From assembly GCA_900546085.1 (NCBI GenBank), contig URBS01000010.1, positions 1 to 29,555 of the forward strand: a stretch of 29,555 nucleotides of DNA. The letters run 5' to 3'. This document shows, one piece after another, positions 7,796 to 14,639 of the stretch (position 1 is the first letter of the stretch; each line of letters begins with the position of its first letter). This DNA comes from an uncultured Collinsella sp. GTDB taxonomy: Bacteria > Actinomycetota > Coriobacteriia > Coriobacteriales > Coriobacteriaceae. The translations under genes and the position numbers were made by a program. The notes under the pieces were generated by a model. That model made no database searches. It worked only from the letters and a program-made list of their open reading frames with translations, and was not told the DNA's origin.

Positions 7796-10495
7796 TCAGC
7801 TATCGCCGCCGGATCGAGGGGGGGGAGCGACAAGCTTCTCCATCGTCTTCTCGAGTAGGCTGATGTCGATGGGCTTGGAGGTGTGCGCGGTCATGCCCGC
7901 CTCCAGGCTGCTGCGCACATCCTCGGAAAACGCATTCGCCGTCATGGCAATGATGGGAATGACGGCACCGAGCGGGTTAGCGCCCATGCGAATGGCACGC
8001 GTCGCCTCCAAGCCATTCATCCTCGGCATCTGGATGTCCATGAGGATGGCGTCGAACTCGCCGGGCTTGACGCTGGCAAAGCGCTCGACAATCGCTGCAC
8101 CATCGGGGCAGACCTCACAGCTCGCACCGCTCATCTCGAGCAACGCGCTGAGAATCTCTGCGTTGAGCTGGTTGTCCTCCGCGCACAAGAAGCGCATGCC
8201 ATTAAGCACAGAGGTATCGGATGTCGGCGTCGCCGTGCTGCCATAGACGCGACGCACGACGCCCTCGAGCTCCGCCAAGAAGAACGGACGCGAGACGAAG
8301 CCATCGGCTCCGGCAGCCACGACGCGCTGGGTGACCTGCCCACGCAGAGCATAGTCGATGCAGAAGACGAGCGGCCCGTCCTCCCCTGCCGCCTCTCGCA
8401 GCGCCGCGATGCTCGCCCCGAGCGCAGGATCGTCAACACAACCTGCAAGCAGGATGACGTCTGCCATGTGCGCAGCTGCGCCCGCACATGCGTCCTCAAC
8501 GCTCTTTGCAACATCGAGGACGATGCCGGCCTCCTCGCAGCGCATGCTGACATTGCGCTGGAGACGCTGCTCGCCGCACACAAGCAGCATCCGCCCCACG
8601 CCGATGTCGTAGCTCGCGTCCTTGTCGATGGCCAAGTCGAGGACGACCGTAAACTTCGAACCCTTACCCGGTGTGCTCTCGACCTCGATGCTGCCGCCCA
8701 TGAGCTCGACAATGTTCTTGGCGATGGCCATGCCCAGACCCGTACCCTGGACTTTGTTCGTACCCGAGGACTCCGCGCGGGAGAACGGGTCAAAGATGTA
8801 CTTGAGGAACTCCTCATCCATGCCGATGCCCGTGTCGGTCACCTCGAAAAGCAAGCGCGCATAGTCGGCATCGCCGCTGTTAAGCTCCGTGATGCTGAGC
8901 TCGACCTGACCGCCGTCCGGCGTGTACTTGACCGCGTTGGAAAGTAGGTTAAGGATGGTCTGCCGCAGCCTGACACCATCGGCAACAAGATACTCGTGGC
9001 GCAGGTCGTTGACGAAGATATGGAACCCGTGATGGCGTCCCAAGGCTTGGGCACGGATAATGTTGTCAACTTGGTTGATCTGCTCCGCCAAGCTCACCGG
9101 CACGAGTTGCAATTCGACCTTGTCGGACTCGATCTTGCTCATGTCGAGGATGTCGTTGACAAGGCTGAGCATGTGATTGCTCGAGAGCTTGATTTTCTGG
9201 ATGTAGTCCGCAAGCTGCTCCGGGCTGGTCGTCCCGTGCTCTATGAGATTTGTAATGCCGACGATGGCATTCATAGGCGTGCGGATATCGTGAGACATGT
9301 TGGCGAGAAAATCGCTCTTGGCGTGGTTGGAGGCCTCTGCCTGGGAGCGCGCCACCTGGGCATCGCGCACCGCAAACTCAAGCTCCTCGTTCTTGGTGTC
9401 GAGCTCGGCGTTGACGCGCTTGAGACCCTCTGCATTCTTATGCTCGATCTCGAGCACCTGGCGCTGCTTGGAACGCAAGACAATGTAAATCGCCAAAGCG
9501 CATGCTGTCACGAGCGCAAACGCAAAGCCCATGACGAGCTTAACCGTCGTGTTGACGAGCTCAACGGTATTTGTCGCGACATAGCGAGCCGGCACCAGGA
9601 AGACGAGCGTCCAATCGGCGCTGTCCATGCGACTCAAGGCGTAGTAGTACTCCTCGTCGTCAAGTACGGCGTTCGAATAAGCGACGCCATTTGCCTCAAG
9701 CTCTGCGGCAGCCTTGTCAAAGGAGCTGCCGTGCAGGTACCGCATCTGCTTCAAGACGCTGAAGGCGTTGTGTCCCCTGATCGGGCTGTTGTTGCTGCTG
9801 AAGAGTTTGGAGCCGTCGTTGTCGACAACGATGACGTTGTTCGCCCCGTCATATGCCTCGCATGAGAAATAGGGCTCGAGCTCCTCCATATTGCACAGAA
9901 GGCCGGCGTAAACGATCTTGGTATCTTGGCCGTCGCCAAGCGACAGATGAACAGGCTGCTCAAGGCGCTCGAGAAACACCATCAAGGTCTTGTTGGTCGT
10001 CATCGTAGTGGTCACGTAGTTGATGCGCTCGGGATTGCCAAGCAGATGATCCATCTCCTGCATGGACCCCTTGGGGCCCGTCTGGGTGTAGTAGCGCCCC
10101 TTGTCGTCAACCATGATGATATCGGTGCCCTCGTCCCCGAGATTAGCCAAACGGTGCTGCCTCTCCATGAGGGACACGAGCGCTTCCACATCCTGCGGGC
10201 TCTCATCGCACAGATAGTTGACCTGCGTGTCAACGGCGTGCCATTTGCTGTCGATGATATCGTCGAGGCCGTCAAAGAGCTCCGTGGTCACCTCGCCCAT
10301 CTGGCTGAGACGCTCCTCGTAGAGCACGCGATCGTTGTAGCGACCGTACATATTCAAGAACAGCAAGGCGCCCGCGATGACGATGGCGAGAAACACCATG
10401 AACACCGTTTTGGCTTGCTTTGCGGAGAAGTCCGCATCCGCGCGCTTGAGCACGAGCGAACGCAGACCTCTTTGTTTATCGTTATGATTCGGCAC
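7796..10495 (-). CDS. Hybrid sensor histidine kinase: extracellular sensor, HisKA, HATPase, degenerate receiver, intact receiver
   Basis: From the GTG at 10495 this is 899 aa. TM1 is at about 27-47 (TVFMVFLAIVIAGALLFLN). An extracytoplasmic domain of about 260 residues resembling a Cache-type sensor follows, then TM2 at about 312-335 and a coiled-coil linker. HisKA has SHDIRTPMNAIVG with the phospho-acceptor His402. The HATPase shows ILNLLSNAVKYTPDGG, DTGIGMDEE and GTGLGMAIAKNIV. The first receiver-like domain (about 610-735) has ADVILLAGC where the acceptor Asp should be, so it is probably inactive. The second has DAILMDIQMPRMNG (Asp820) and the conserved Lys in HTSKPID. The gene shares one base with the stop of the upstream lipoprotein gene (TAGTG). 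GTG is preferred over the in-frame TTG at 10507 because GGAA precedes it at 6 nt; this is not certain. No separate response regulator with a DNA-binding domain is adjacent. Confidence 0.93.
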   Translation of the reverse strand: MPNHNDKQRGLRSLVLKRADADFSAKQAKTVFMVFLAIVIAGALLFLNMYGRYNDRVLYEERLSQMGEVTTELFDGLDDIIDSKWHAVDTQVNYLCDESPQDVEALVSLMERQHRLANLGDEGTDIIMVDDKGRYYTQTGPKGSMQEMDHLLGNPERINYVTTTMTTNKTLMVFLERLEQPVHLSLGDGQDTKIVYAGLLCNMEELEPYFSCEAYDGANNVIVVDNDGSKLFSSNNSPIRGHNAFSVLKQMRYLHGSSFDKAAAELEANGVAYSNAVLDDEEYYYALSRMDSADWTLVFLVPARYVATNTVELVNTTVKLVMGFAFALVTACALAIYIVLRSKQRQVLEIEHKNAEGLKRVNAELDTKNEELEFAVRDAQVARSQAEASNHAKSDFLANMSHDIRTPMNAIVGITNLIEHGTTSPEQLADYIQKIKLSSNHMLSLVNDILDMSKIESDKVELQLVPVSLAEQINQVDNIIRAQALGRHHGFHIFVNDLRHEYLVADGVRLRQTILNLLSNAVKYTPDGGQVELSITELNSGDADYARLLFEVTDTGIGMDEEFLKYIFDPFSRAESSGTNKVQGTGLGMAIAKNIVELMGGSIEVESTPGKGSKFTVVLDLAIDKDASYDIGVGRMLLVCGEQRLQRNVSMRCEEAGIVLDVAKSVEDACAGAAAHMADVILLAGCVDDPALGASIAALREAAGEDGPLVFCIDYALRGQVTQRVVAAGADGFVSRPFFLAELEGVVRRVYGSTATPTSDTSVLNGMRFLCAEDNQLNAEILSALLEMSGASCEVCPDGAAIVERFASVKPGEFDAILMDIQMPRMNGLEATRAIRMGANPLGAVIPIIAMTANAFSEDVRSSLEAGMTAHTSKPIDISLLEKTMEKLVAPPPRSGGDS

Positions 10496-12297
10496 TAATC
10501 GTTCCAAGCTACATCCGCGGGAGATAGGGTCTCAAACTTGCTCAGGTACTCTTTCATGGCATCCAGACCGAGCACGCCGCTGTCCTCAAGATTGCCCTCC
10601 TTGGCCACCTCATCGGTCACACCCGCAACGGCGACCTTGTAGGTAGCGTTGTCGTCGATCTTAAAGCCTTCCGGAGCGGCGAGCACGTAAGGGTAGACAT
10701 TGCCATCGCCCGCACGGTCGTAACCGGAGCCCATCAGGTCCTTGACGCGCTTGCCCGCAAGCGTGACGGTCTTGATGTTATCAGTCCAACCCGTGGGGAC
10801 GATGGAGGAGATCTCCATGTCCGTAACGTCGCCGGCAAAGAGCGCACCACTCACGCCGTCGACGTTGAGCTCGTCGCGGGTGCCGGAGTAGGGATAGTAC
10901 TTGTTGGTTGAGATGAGCGCCAGGTCGCTGCCCGTCGCCTTGGCAAAGCAGATTCCGACGAGCTTGGCGCAGGCGTCCGTATCGAGCTTCTTCGTAACCG
11001 TGGTGAACACCTGAGACTTGTTGTCCACAATGAGGGACTGGCTGTCGTCGATTGCCGTCTCGAAGTCGGCCAAGCTGGCCTTACCCTTGATGTAGTCTAG
11101 ACCTGCATTTCCGATGGGAACGATGAGATCTTCCCAGCCAGAGTATATAAACGGAGCGGTGAGGCCCTCGTTGAGCTGGTCCAAGATCTCCGCATAATAG
11201 CCGTCGGCCTTGGGCGTATAATCCTTGAGCGGCAGCAGCGTGGAGTCGCTGTACGCGGAGTTGAAGGCTTGCATGCCCTCGACCGTGGAGAAAACCTCCA
11301 TCACATGCAGGGCATCCTCGAGCTTTTGCTCGTTACCGGAATCCTGCAGATGCTTGTTCAGCCCCACATAACTCGTGGTTTGCAGAATAAAGGCATTGTC
11401 TCTGCCATCCTTTGACAGATAGGGCATCAAGCCGAACTCGTCCGTGGTGTCACCGTCGGAGAAGTCGTTGTTGTTGCCGAGCATGAAGAGGGTGTTGCCC
11501 TTGGCAAACTCCTCCCTCGTAACATCATCACTAACGGGGTCGCCCCCATCGTTGAGCATGCCCAAGTCACGCCACTTGTCGAGGTCCTCCATAGCCGTCT
11601 TTAACTCCTCAGACCCTGCGACCGTGGCCTTGCCGTCAAGGAAGTCGGCACGCCACTGGACGCCATCAGGGGTGTTGAAGAAGCTGGTGTCGAGGATGTT
11701 GCACCAATACTGGAAGCCAAAGCCCGGGTACTGAATCTGGGTGAGGCAGAGGTTCACGCCTGCCTCCTTGGCCTTGGATGCAAGCTCCTCGAGCTCTTTT
11801 AAGTTAGTGGGAAGCTCCCAGCCATGCTCTTTAAGCAGCGTCTTGTTGTAGGTAATGCCCAGACAGCTGTAGCAGGTGGGCAGCATGTAGATGGCACCGT
11901 TGTCTGTCACGTCTTGGAGGCGGGCCTCGGTGTATTTGTCAGTAAAATCATAGCCTGACAAGTCGATGAGCTTGTCGCCCACGTGCTCATGGCTCGGCTC
12001 ATACACGGTCGCAAAGTAGATGTCCGACATATCGTCCGCTTTAAGGGATGCCTGGGTGTACGCAGTGTAGTTCTTACCGCTGTAAGGGATGATCTCGAGG
12101 TTGATCTCCGGGTACTTCTCGGCAACCATGTCCTTGAACGCGCTGACGTTGCGGAAAGGTGCCATGATGGTTATTGCCTCGTGTTCGCCATCGGATCCCG
12201 CCGCACCCGAACCCCCGCAGCCCACCAGCGTGCCGGCAAGCAGTACCACGGAACACGCAAACGCTAGGAGTGCACGGCCGATCATCTTTCTCTTCAT
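10495..12297 (-). CDS. Lipoprotein: extracellular solute-binding domain fused to a 5'-nucleotidase C-terminal-like domain
   Basis: The 600-aa protein begins with a lipoprotein signal, MKRKMIGR, a hydrophobic core and LVGC with lipidated Cys27. Residues of about 35-415 resemble family 1 (sugar-type) solute-binding proteins: ITIMAPFRNVSAFKDMVAEKYPEI near the start, then YMLPTCYSCLGITYNKTLLKEHG. The C-terminal part, about 425-590, looks like the 5'-nucleotidase C-terminal domain: LVGICFAKATGSDLALIST, then IVPTGWTDNIKTVTLAGKRVKDLM, then YPYVLAAPEGF. The metallophosphatase domain that normally precedes it is absent, so it probably binds rather than cleaves. No ABC permease or ATPase genes flank it. 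The next gene is a hybrid kinase whose start overlaps this stop, so a role in presenting a ligand to the sensor is inferred. AAGGA precedes the ATG by about 8 nt. Confidence 0.88.
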   Translation of the reverse strand: MKRKMIGRALLAFACSVVLLAGTLVGCGGSGAAGSDGEHEAITIMAPFRNVSAFKDMVAEKYPEINLEIIPYSGKNYTAYTQASLKADDMSDIYFATVYEPSHEHVGDKLIDLSGYDFTDKYTEARLQDVTDNGAIYMLPTCYSCLGITYNKTLLKEHGWELPTNLKELEELASKAKEAGVNLCLTQIQYPGFGFQYWCNILDTSFFNTPDGVQWRADFLDGKATVAGSEELKTAMEDLDKWRDLGMLNDGGDPVSDDVTREEFAKGNTLFMLGNNNDFSDGDTTDEFGLMPYLSKDGRDNAFILQTTSYVGLNKHLQDSGNEQKLEDALHVMEVFSTVEGMQAFNSAYSDSTLLPLKDYTPKADGYYAEILDQLNEGLTAPFIYSGWEDLIVPIGNAGLDYIKGKASLADFETAIDDSQSLIVDNKSQVFTTVTKKLDTDACAKLVGICFAKATGSDLALISTNKYYPYSGTRDELNVDGVSGALFAGDVTDMEISSIVPTGWTDNIKTVTLAGKRVKDLMGSGYDRAGDGNVYPYVLAAPEGFKIDDNATYKVAVAGVTDEVAKEGNLEDSGVLGLDAMKEYLSKFETLSPADVAWND

Positions 12298-12368
12298 TCG
12301 ATGATCCTTTCCCCTTTTGGCGAGGTGTGAGGGATAAAGACCGCCCTTGCTCCTCTATTCTCTTTCAT
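12294..12368 (-). CDS. Possible 24-aa leader ORF overlapping the lipoprotein start
   Basis: ATG at 12368 opens a 24-codon frame that begins MKENRGARAVFIPH and ends with TGA at 12294-12296. That stop overlaps the lipoprotein ATG as ATGA. GGAG lies 8 nt before its ATG. The product has no recognisable domain. The precise overlap suggests translational coupling, for example as a leader peptide that controls access to the lipoprotein start, but its codons could also be chance. Too short for family assignment. Confidence 0.4.
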   Translation of the reverse strand: MKENRGARAVFIPHTSPKGERIIE

Positions 12369-12516
12369 ATGTAGTTCTCCATTATCCCATTAATTAACTG
12401 GGGCTATTGTCTGATGCGATATAAAAGTAAAGTTTATCCGAAGAGTTCCATCTCTTGGGGGCATCATTATCTGCACGAAATAAAGGACGGTAAGGCCGTT
12501 CGCATTCAAGGCCAGA

Positions 12517-12547
12517 AGAGCCCGGCACCGTTGCGGTACCGGGCTCT
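12517..12547 (-). terminator. Hairpin resembling a tRNA terminator beside the tRNA-Arg 3'-end duplicate
   Basis: Arms 12517-12529 and 12535-12547 pair over 13 positions with one A-C mismatch around the loop GTTGC. The hairpin lies just past the duplicated tRNA end at 12557, as a tRNA terminator would on the minus strand. The following bases (TTCTGG) are only weakly T-rich. The second arm recurs at 13484-13497. Confidence 0.35.
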
Positions 12548-12579
12548 ACAAATCTCTGGTGCCCCCGGGCGGATTCAGA
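12530..12579. repeat. Direct repeat copy 1 (tRNA 3' end plus hairpin arm)
   Basis: This block starts with GTTGCGGTACCGGGCTC and runs through the tRNA CCA end. It recurs at 13481-13530 in the same orientation, about 951 bp away. A few substitutions and a one-base C deletion separate the copies. The two copies bracket AT-richer DNA with an integrase-like remnant. Confidence 0.8.
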
Positions 12580-12602
12580 CCGTCGACACCCGCTTTAGGA
12601 GA
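12557..12602 (-). repeat. Degenerate duplicate of the tRNA-Arg(CCT) 3' half (att-like)
   Basis: These 46 bases match 13638-13683, the CCA end through the anticodon loop of the tRNA-Arg gene, at 44 of 46 positions. The two differences fall in the T-loop (GA changed to AG). The match stops abruptly inside the anticodon arm, so there is no 5' half. A truncated copy of a tRNA 3' end near the intact gene is the usual trace of tyrosine-integrase insertion at a tRNA. Confidence 0.85.
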
Positions 12603-12765
12603 TATGATTTAATGCTACCCCCTACCATTCATCCAGCGTCATTGAACACCATATAATCGCAGATAAACATGGCAGTTTGTGTCTTTTACCTCCGCTAGCT
12701 ACACCTACGCTTTTACAAACATATTACTAACAGCTTTAGCTAAACCGCACTCAATGAATTGTTGA

Positions 12766-12978
12766 AAACTATTCAAAGAAACGGGGCGCAATAAACGAGC
12801 CACAACTTATACGGTTCACTGCAAGACTAAGACAGAAGCAATGGCTGCAATGTTAGCCAAGCTGGCTGAAATCAACTCCTCTGGCACGATCTCTAAAACC
12901 AAAAAGCCCAATTTGCTTGCGTCCTACTGCTGGGCCTTTTATGAAAATAGGGACACCGAGCGCAACGCGTTGCGCTGA
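12766..12978 (+). pseudogene. Remnant of a tyrosine-integrase N-terminal region (tentative)
   Basis: A 70-codon open stretch between two TGA stops reads FKETGRNKRATTYTVHCKTK, then TEAMAAMLAKLAEI, and later LLASYCWAFYENRDTERN. The pattern of a basic beta strand, TKTEA and a Leu/Ala-rich helix resembles the arm-binding and early core-binding regions of phage-type tyrosine integrases. There is no ATG with a ribosome binding site at its head, no catalytic domain follows, and the composition is more AT-rich than the flanks. It is read as a decayed fragment. The family call is from motif memory only; a chance open frame cannot be excluded. Confidence 0.4.
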
Positions 12979-13077
12979 GTCCTGAGGCTGTTGCAATGAA
13001 AATGAGAATCAAGGGGTTCGATAGCAGGTAAGATTTGTTTTTTGAAATATGGACGAATTCCTCGTCAGGAGGGTAAA

Positions 13078-13152
13078 ATGGTGCCGACGGCAGCCCAAGT
13101 TGTAGAGAGCTGGGCAGAGCCGTTGCTTAATGAAGTTGGGTCATCGTCTTAG
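13078..13152 (+). CDS. Short ORF (24 aa) with a strong Shine-Dalgarno, possibly a truncated gene start
   Basis: AGGAGGG at 13067-13073 sits 4 nt before an ATG that opens MVPTAAQVVESWAEPLLNEV, followed by GSSS and a stop. The ribosome binding site is far better than chance for such a small frame. The helix-like sequence faintly recalls the start of RimP-type proteins, but I would not assign it. It may be the 5' stub of a gene cut by rearrangement, since the duplicated tRNA ends lie nearby. It converges with the 13274-13149 small gene and overlaps its stop by 4 nt. Confidence 0.35.
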   Translation: MVPTAAQVVESWAEPLLNEVGSSS

Positions 13153-13274
13153 CGACGGTGGCCTTTCTTTTTGGGCTTCGAACCCTGCTTGAGTGCCTTG
13201 GAAAGGCCGACAAGGGCCGTGAGGAGCGAGACCATAGCGGTCAGGAGCTTCACGAGCGCGGTAAAATCGGTCAT
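13149..13274 (-). CDS. Small hydrophobic/cationic protein, holin-like or type I toxin-like (41 aa)
   Basis: The product begins MTDFTALVKLLTAMVSLLTA. The next part is LVGLSKALKQGSKP, ending in a strongly basic KKKGHRR. One membrane helix (about residues 5-25) followed by a cationic tail is the layout of holin-like toxins and type I toxin peptides. GGAGG (13283-13287 on the minus strand) lies 8 nt before this ATG. An in-frame ATG at 13280 is too close to it to be used. The gene lies in a tRNA-flanked remnant. No antitoxin is identified; an antisense RNA would be expected for a type I system, and the convergent 24-codon ORF lies on the opposite strand next to it. Toxicity is inferred from shape alone. 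Confidence 0.55.
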   Translation of the reverse strand: MTDFTALVKLLTAMVSLLTALVGLSKALKQGSKPKKKGHRR

Positions 13275-13480
13275 GGGCATCACCTCCCATCGGATGGAGG
13301 GCTCTGCCCGGCACGAGGACTGCCGCCAGCGAAAACGATTTTATCAGAGTGGTTGGCCCTCTCCGATCAATTCACGCTCCTCACCCTCGCGAAGAGTGCG
13401 GGCATGGCAGAATCGGCATAAAACGGCAGTGCGCTAGGGCACCGACGACGAGCTTTCCAAAACTATCAAGACGTGTCGCC

Positions 13481-13530
13481 GTTGCGGTACCGGGCTCGGC
13501 ATATCTCTGGTGCCCCGGGCGGATTCGAAA
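13481..13530. repeat. Direct repeat copy 2 (tRNA 3' end plus hairpin arm)
   Basis: Partner of 12530-12579. It shares GTTGCGGTACCGGGCTC and the tRNA-like segment at 13508-13529, with one C lost from the CCCCC run. After 13530 it changes to a run of nine C. At about 13558-13579 an opposite-strand fragment of the same tRNA T-arm (GCGGGTGTCGACGGT, then CCGAAT) appears, so the region has been rearranged more than once. Confidence 0.75.
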
Positions 13531-13597
13531 GCCCCCCCCCGCGGGGAAATTGGTGACGCGGGTGTCGACGGTCCGAATTGGCCGGCGGCCCCCACAA

Positions 13598-13628
13598 ACC
13601 AGAAACGGCGCCGCTCACGCGACGCCGT
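13598..13628 (-). terminator. Terminator of tRNA-Arg
   Basis: On the minus strand, ACGGCGTCGC, loop GTGA and GCGGCGCCGT form a 10-bp stem with one wobble, followed by TTTCTGGTTT. It starts 10 nt after the tRNA CCA end. Confidence 0.75.
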
Positions 13629-13637
13629 CATATTCCC

Positions 13638-13713
13638 TGGTGCCCCCGGGCGGATTCGAACCGTCGACACCCGCTTTAGGAGAGCGGTGCTCTATCCCCT
13701 GAGCTACGGAGGC
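13638..13713 (-). tRNA. tRNA-Arg (anticodon CCT)
   Basis: The 76-nt gene begins GCCTCCGTAGCTCAGGGGAT and ends in an encoded CCA. The acceptor arms GCCTCCG/CGGGGGC pair with one T-G wobble. The anticodon stem CCGCT/AGCGG holds the loop CTCCTAA, giving anticodon CCT, which reads AGG. The T-loop is TTCGAAT, with one mismatch in the T-stem (A-C). It serves Arg AGG codons. The surrounding degenerate copies of its 3' half indicate that it has been an integration target. Confidence 0.95.
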
Positions 13714-13771
13714 ATGTTGTATTAGTGTAGCAGATTTATGTCGCAGCCATACGGTGCATAGCAGCTCTTCG

Positions 13772-14112
13772 AAGTTGCGGCGGAATAGCCTTCCGGAAAG
13801 CACGTCCCACTATCCAGGTGAATTCTGGTCCAGGCTTTCCCAATGGAGCCTCTCTGGGAAGCTGAGGCCCGGAATTTCCGCTCGAAACGGGATATGGTTT
13901 CCCAGACGTGCGCGTTCCGGAAACTGCATCCCGGAATCGGTGCTTAGACTGGGATGGATTTTCCCAATCGAGCCCAACGGGAAGCATCATCCCAGTCTGA
14001 GGGAAAAGGCCAAAACGCAGCTTCTAAGCGACGGATCAAAACGAAGTTGCGGTGGAATAGTTCCTGCCAGAAGCATCTAAAGTCGAATTTAGGAACTATT
14101 TCACCGCAACTT
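13772..14112. repeat. Structured intergenic repeat region bounded by inverted copies of AAGTTGCGG...GGAATAG
   Basis: AAGTTGCGGCGGAATAGCC begins at 13772. A near-identical copy begins at 14044 and an inverted copy ends at 14112. The last two form a hairpin: arms 14044-14065 and 14091-14112, 22 bp with one mismatch, loop 25 nt. On the minus strand this hairpin is followed by CGTTTTG and could terminate the DUF956 gene. In between, GGGA/TCCC motifs alternate. An 11-bp perfect stem (13946-13956 with 13988-13998) encloses TTCCC/GGGAA. No protein-coding frame is convincing. The layout resembles a non-autonomous repeat element or a structured RNA; which of these is not decided by the sequence. Confidence 0.6.
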
Positions 14113-14120
14113 ATGAGGGG

Positions 14121-14519
14121 CTAGTCGCCTTTGTGGAAGAGGCCTTTGATGAGGGAGGGGATGCTCTTCGCACCCTTGGTTGTTACATCGATGAAGTCGG
14201 GCGAGCGCACGAGCTTGTCCTCGTCAATATACTTGCGAACCGCGCGGAGCGTTTCCTTGTCGTTGCGCGTCGAAAACGTGAAGTGGCCGTTCTCTTTGGT
14301 AAAGATCGCAAAACGCGTGATCTTCTTGGTGCCGCGCAAAACCTCGGCGGCGATATAGTCGACCTCGTCCCACGGGATCTGAATAAAGTCCTCGGGATTG
14401 CGCTCGTTATAGTACTCAAACGCCTTATTCCCCACCATTACGTTGCCGTGACTGGTAAGCCCCATCAGGCAGGTTGCCGGCGTTGCCAGATCGACCGTGC
14501 TGTTTTGAGATTGCGCCAT
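14121..14519 (-). CDS. manO: DUF956-family protein (ManO-like), PTS-associated
   Basis: This 132-aa cytoplasmic protein lies downstream of mannose-family PTS genes. Features are the conserved core GLTSHGNVMVGNKAFEYYN, then IPWDEVDYIAAEV, then RFAIFTKENGHFTFSTRND. The fold expected is a small beta-rich, PH-like domain. ManO homologues in lactic acid bacteria accompany mannose PTS operons and have been linked to their regulation; the mechanism is not known to me. The ATG at 14519 is preferred over the upstream GTG at 14570 because that GTG lies inside the terminator hairpin and GAGG precedes 14519. A terminator separates it from the IID gene, so expression by read-through or its own promoter is possible. 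Confidence 0.85.
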   Translation of the reverse strand: MAQSQNSTVDLATPATCLMGLTSHGNVMVGNKAFEYYNERNPEDFIQIPWDEVDYIAAEVLRGTKKITRFAIFTKENGHFTFSTRNDKETLRAVRKYIDEDKLVRSPDFIDVTTKGAKSIPSLIKGLFHKGD

Positions 14520-14534
14520 ACGCGCCTCGCCCTC

Positions 14535-14583
14535 CAATAAAAACAATCGGACCGCATCCAGTGTACCCACCGGGTGCGGTCCG
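14535..14583 (-). terminator. Intra-operon terminator between PTS IID and the DUF956 gene
   Basis: CGGACCGCATCC (14548-14559) pairs with GGGTGCGGTCCG (14572-14583), a 12-bp stem with one wobble. On the minus strand it is followed by ATTGTTTTT. It would stop most transcripts of the PTS genes before the DUF956 gene and could reduce its relative level. Confidence 0.8.
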
Positions 14584-14639
14584 TTTCAATGGCTCAAAAG
14601 CCCTTGCCTAGCAACTCTCGGTCTTAAGCCGAAGCGTGC

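Noticed and set aside
12414..12656. 80-codon plus-strand frame
   Set aside because: It runs through the hairpin and the degenerate tRNA copy, which explain the sequence better.
13349..13803. Several overlapping frames across the tRNA-Arg region
   Set aside because: They translate the tRNA, its duplicates and the terminator; none has a ribosome binding site.
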